From Branchiostoma floridae (Eukaryota > Chordata > Leptocardii > Amphioxiformes > Branchiostomatidae), in the NCBI RefSeq assembly GCF_000003815.2, contig NC_049986.1:3584575-3648574 (forward strand): a stretch of DNA of 64,000 nt, given 5' to 3'. The notes beneath the pieces are model-generated. The model was not told the origin of the DNA and did not search any database. It worked only from the letters and a program-made list of their open reading frames with translations. Made by a program: the position numbers and the translations under genes. Each line of letters begins with the position of its first letter. Position 1 is the stretch's first letter. Shown piece by piece: positions 59,967 through 64,000 of the stretch.

Positions 59967-60147
59967 TTAACCCTATTCAGAACGGGGGGGGGGGGGNNNN
60001 NNNNNNNNNNNNNNNNNNNNNNNNNNNNNNNNNNNNNNNNNNNNNNNNNNNNNNNNNNNNNNNNNNNNNNNNNNNNNNNNNNNNNNNNNNNNNNNNCCCC
60101 CCCCCGTCCAGTGGATGACCAAAAAAGCCCGGTCAGAATAGGGTTAA
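59967..60147. mobile_element. TTAA-flanked MITE, copy 5 (interior in assembly gap)
   Basis: Both ends are visible (TTAA-CCCTATTCAGA and the complement of CCCTATTCTGACCGGGC plus TTAA), but the interior is a nominal 100-base run of N at 59997-60096, starting at the G-run. The real length is probably longer than shown. The homopolymer probably caused the gap. Confidence 0.85.
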
Positions 60148-60716
60148 TCTTCTTCAAGGACAAAGAATACTTCTTACATATCTTTGTCCATTTCCTTGAC
60201 TGTATTTTTCGCTTTCGTAGAATCTATTACAGAACATTTGTAATCGGGGAACTTTGGTTTGTCAATATCACCGACATGACAAAAAGAGATATGCGATATG
60301 ACTGCAATTGTTTTCTTTGTTTTTACATTCTAATGATTTACAAAAATGTATTCTGCTGTTATCAGTTAACTAGCTCGTTCCTCTAAAGTGGGTACAGCCA
60401 AACGACTAGGTTTTGTTATATTTTTAGATTAGTACAAGTAAACATTTGTACGTTATTCACGTTGTAAAATCAGCTCATTAGATTTTAACGTTTTTTTCAT
60501 GCCTTCCTAACCCATTGTTTTCAAAATTCGTCACAATTTTCTTGCCCCTTATCATGACTTCACAATAAAGAGTATTTGTGGTAGTGTAAGTAGAGACTTT
60601 TATTACAACGATGCTCCCATAGTAATATCTTCTAGCTCTTCTTTTAGCTAGCTAGAAGTCTTTCAGCTATATACTTTACAAATAGTGATATCTTCATATT
60701 TTCTATTACATCTCAG

Positions 60717-60850
60717 ACCGTGCTATGGAGATGTGGAACCAGATAAAAGTCAGTAAGATGTTCTGGCTTGTGCTGGGTTCCGGCCTATTGATACTAGTGC
60801 TGGTTGTTACCGGTGTGATCCTGATAATCGGTTTCGCACCTGGAGGGAGG
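60717..60850 (+). CDS. Lectin gene B, coding exon 3 (signal-anchor membrane helix)
   Basis: Acceptor ttacatctcag, RAMEMWNQIKVSKMFW, helix LVLGSGLLILVLVVTGVILI, then IGFAPGGR; donor AGG/GTAAGT, phase 0. It has the same length and borders as gene A exon 3 with a handful of conservative changes, indicating selection on the membrane anchor. Confidence 0.8.
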
Positions 60851-61372
60851 GTAAGTCTTCATAAAGCTAAGAGCACAACCCGCTATACGTGCAAATAAGT
60901 GCTATTTACATGCCAATACGTGGGCAATCTTTTGGGATCCTTAAGAGGTAAGTACCGCCTTGGTACGAACTCGTGGGGAATCCGACGGATTTTGGAGCAC
61001 GCAGACACGCCGTGGAACTTTACGTGCAGGCAAAGCTTTGTGTGTCATCGGGCTGCGGATCCGCTCCCATTAAGTGCCAATACAGGTGACGTGCCTGTCT
61101 TGTACAGCCTGAACGTTTTCAGAAAAACGTGGCGGAAGTGGCCTCCCGAAAAAAAAAACGTACGGACAAATTGCACGTATAGCTTAATATGTTTTTGATG
61201 GAAGGAAACGACGTTAATTTTCTACGTCAGAGACACGTTGGTTGGTAGCATTTTTAAAAATGGTTGTTCAGTTTCATTACTCTCGGATACAGGAATGTGA
61301 GAAGATTTCATATTAGCTGTGGAATGAAAAAAGTCAATTCTATCTTATAGTTTAAAATGCACCTGTTTATAG

Positions 61373-61583
61373 AGTCAAGTTGAAAATGTGATGAGCCGGA
61401 GTGGCCAACAGAATTCTAGCACTTCGTGGTCGTCGCCCTCCTATAAGCAGACAAGCTCGCCCGTCGTCAGCTCAACCTCCTTTTCCTCACTTTCGGGATG
61501 GCGGCCGACAGGATCAGAGACAGACACCCACCGTGGAAACACCGAGATCTTACTGACAACGATCGCACCTCTGGCAACCACAG
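61373..61583 (+). CDS. Lectin gene B, coding exon 4 (Ser/Thr-rich stalk)
   Basis: Same borders and phases (0 to 1) as gene A exon 4: SQVENVMSRSGQQNSSTSW through IAPLATT plus G at G/GTAAAT. The NSS sequon is conserved. Here the next exon is the EGF, only 449 bases away. Confidence 0.8.
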
Positions 61584-62032
61584 GTAAATCAGGAATAGAT
61601 TATTTAAATCTTAGATCACATCTCCGTACGTGTTTTGTCCGTTATGTTTTTTGTTGGGGGGAGGCGCGTCCGTGTAGGACTGGCAAGAGCAGGGAGGGAG
61701 TACGTCAAGTGCTTACCACTTACGGATCCCCCAATTTGCCAACGTTTTTGCGAATAGACAACACACAGTTGCACATACGGCGGGTGACCTAGGTTTAACC
61801 GTATAACAAAGTTATGGCTGAGAAATGGCTTCCAAATCTCACTGTATCAAGTTCATTGTGACGGTGACTTCTTGTCTACAGTACAAACATATATGTTCAA
61901 AATAACTTTTGTTGAAGGGTACCTTACCTTTTCTTATCCTAAAAATGTTCTACATTTATGTGAGATGCATCAGTTTGCCGTGTTCTATTCAACTGCAATG
62001 ACTAATGTTTCTTCTACTTTTCCTTCCTTCAG
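61584..62032 (+). other. Short intron 4 of gene B; site of the missing kringle and WSC-like exons
   Basis: In gene A the stretch between stalk and EGF is 5.2 kb. Here the left part (61584-61620) matches the start of gene A intron 4 and the right part (from about 61765) matches the end of gene A intron 6. Between them lies a piece of the same repeat family that flanks both positions in gene A. Confidence 0.7.
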
Positions 62033-62143
62033 AACTTAACTTCTGCAAGACCAAACCTTGTCAGCATGGACGCTGTGTGAACCAAAATGGCGGATACAAA
62101 TGTACCTGCCCGACTGGATGGACTGGACAGAACTGTCAGCATG
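62033..62143 (+). CDS. Lectin gene B, coding exon 5: EGF-like domain
   Basis: 111 bp, acceptor tttccttccttcag, donor G/GTGAGT, phase 1-1: LNFCKTKPCQHGRCVNQNG, then YKCTCPTGWTGQNCQH. Six cysteines with normal spacing and the common HGRC, unlike gene A's HGCC. It joins the stalk exon without a frame change. Confidence 0.88.
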
Positions 62144-62849
62144 GTGAGTATGTTCTGATTTCTATCAATGCAAAACGGTTTATTCATAAAAAGGCTTCGC
62201 AGCTAGGTGCTGAATTCTGCCGTCCTTACATACATTTATTGCACTTTATCATCATATTGCACTTGGTGTTCATACTGTCCTACAACCAATTACCCGTTTA
62301 TAAGTACAACTAGACTTCCACGAACAAATGGAGAATACCTTTATTCAAGACTAGAATGTCTCATTTATGAATTACTAAAAGAGTACCCCATCCACTGCCT
62401 CATCCAATTGCATGTCAGCTAGTAATACTGTGTGTCTATTCAGAGCATAGAAATGTCCTTATAATGGTGACCTGACTTCCTGAAGTTCCAGAGACAAGAT
62501 AAAGACTGATTCATCATCAGTGTTACTGTTCAGTCTTTGTTGGAATTGTCAAAAAAGAAATACAATTTGGTCACTAGGAAATTGGAAATACAACTTAACT
62601 TGCAATTGTGAATAGATGGAGGATTGACGTTTTGAAGTTTGTGGGACTTCATAGAGATTGGATGTTTGCTGGTAGGGTGTTCCATAAATTGGACACTCTT
62701 TTTACTCTGTGACTGGAGGGTAACCTCCAGCAACAGAGTCTTGTGATCACTTTGTGCGTTGAGTGTTCGCACCTATATCTCTATGTTCCGTATGCCACAA
62801 TCGCATGTGGATTGGCATGTCGTCTGTACTCCGTTGCGAAATGATGCAC

Positions 62850-63295
62850 GTTCTTTTTTTTCGCCGTAGCTGGTTTCATTATGAATGTAATAATTCAGTT
62901 TTCACCCCTACGCCGTCCGGTATAGTGGTTCAGGTCTTCCTTATGATCGCGCCTTAAGCCTTGTGGTAATTGGATACCGTCAAGCAGATAATGTCCTCGT
63001 TGGAATATGCCATCTCTTTCGGGCTTTGCGTTTCCAGTATTGAGGTTGGTTTGACATAGCATACTGCTAACATTTTGCGCGGTTGATAGTCATATGCATT
63101 TTATGCATATGGTTAGAATGTGTTCGATCAATGGGATCTTTTTTTTCGCGGTAGCTGTTTTCATTATCGATGTAATAATTTGAGAAATCACCCCTATTTC
63201 CCCGGTACTATGGAACAGCTGGCCTATAGACGATGGGGTTTCGCAAATACTTATCTCCAAGCAGATATGGGGTTATGTTACGCCCACAGCTGTCA
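62850..63295 (+). repeat. Two diverged copies of a 'gtagctg.tttcattat.gatgtaataat' repeat
   Basis: About 62865-63010 and 63150-63290. A third copy lies in gene A intron 8 (about 34365-34490). Shared parts include the 'gtagctgttt' start, 'tcacccctatt' and 'aagcagata.g'. Likely a decayed mobile element; no coding frame. Confidence 0.5.
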
Positions 63296-63901
63296 CTGGC
63301 CCACTTTTTAAAATGGTGTGCGTCTCAGGTATCCATTGTGAAGCTGTGTTGTTGTTTTCATTTGGTGTCGTTCGATTGAGACGCTGATTTCGCTGTTATT
63401 GCTTACATGACTGTGTTTTAAATTTTGCAGTGATAGGTATGTTTTGGTATAAGATGATGTGATGTGTTCTGTATGCGATACACCACAGAAAACATACCAC
63501 ACATACACCACAGAAAACATCACAACCGACATAAACCATAGTTAGGTCACAGAGTCTGTTACCTACGGTCACTTGTTTTTAGTTTGTTTTTGGCTTAGGT
63601 AGATTGAAACTGTAAGAAAAGGATAATCTAGAATGGGTAGGTTAAATCGATTGGAACGATGGAACTGTGAATGTTGGGCCCATGGCCATGAGTAAGGATT
63701 CTAAAAAAACATAGTTCTACATAATGTTCTTGGTGAATCTTTCTCTAAGGGCCATTCCAGATGTTGTTGCATTACGTACATCTGGTACATGCTTTTAGAG
63801 GAACAATTAAAAGTACAGAGGAAAGAGAGAAAGAGAGGCTTCAAGTAGTTCATATGGCAAGAAATGTGATGAGATCTGGTTCTTCTTATGTTATGTTTCA
63901 G

Positions 63902-64000
63902 CGCCATGCCCTGACGATTACCAGAAGTACCATGACGTTTGCTACAAGGTGTTTGCCACACCCAAAACCTTCTCTGACTCGTCTGTGACCTGTGAGACTG
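63902..64000 (+). CDS. Lectin gene B, coding exon 6: start of C-type lectin domain (cut by window end)
   Basis: Acceptor cttatgttatgtttcag, then PCPDDYQKYHDVCYKVFATP, ending in the VTCET of helix 1 at the window edge. It is very close to gene A exon 8 and begins in the same phase (1). The rest of the domain and any F-type lectin exons lie outside. Confidence 0.88.

Overview
This is eukaryotic, intron-rich, AT-biased DNA with two assembly gaps (42887-43023 and 59997-60096) and a heavy load of small inverted-repeat elements, LINE remnants and tRNA-derived SINE-like pieces. Extracellular modules typical of marine invertebrate deuterostomes (kringle, WSC-like, EGF, C-type lectin, F-type lectin), a CYP74-clan P450 and the repeat style all point to a lancelet (Branchiostoma-like) genome. 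That taxon is an inference, not something read directly.

Layout. 1-13.5 kb: intergenic or repeat-derived. It holds a TA-flanked 904 bp inverted-repeat element, a 90 bp hairpin element with a 13 bp target duplication, a possible minus-strand terminal exon of a membrane protein, a LINE tail, duplicated 365 bp blocks with a 35 bp minisatellite, and the first of five TTAA-flanked MITEs. 14.4-18.5 kb: a minus-strand two-exon gene for a double-MYND, DUF4470-family protein; its intron carries a 66 bp perfect-TIR element and two foldback repeats. 20.2-48.7 kb: gene A, plus strand, an 11-exon model of exactly 676 codons. It encodes a type II membrane protein with a charged cytoplasmic tail, a membrane helix, a Ser/Thr-rich stalk, and kringle, WSC-like, EGF, C-type lectin and split F-type lectin modules. 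Its 11.5 kb intron 9 contains, on the other strand, two parts of a broken CYP74-clan P450, plus a 5'-truncated LINE and another TTAA MITE. 50.5-64 kb: gene B, a tandem paralogue (offset about 29-34 kb) cut by the window end. It lacks the kringle and WSC-like exons and goes directly from stalk to EGF to C-type lectin.

The two lectin genes look like a recently duplicated family of multi-lectin surface receptors, plausibly for glycan or microbe recognition at the cell surface (inference). Most module exons are symmetric phase 1-1, which allows modules to be lost or gained without frame damage, as seen between A and B. Comparing the paralogues also dates several mobile elements: gene A keeps the empty TTAA site of one MITE present in gene B. 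The most interesting single feature is a 45 bp tandem duplication that copies the 3' splice site of the second F-type-lectin exon and offers two in-frame acceptors.
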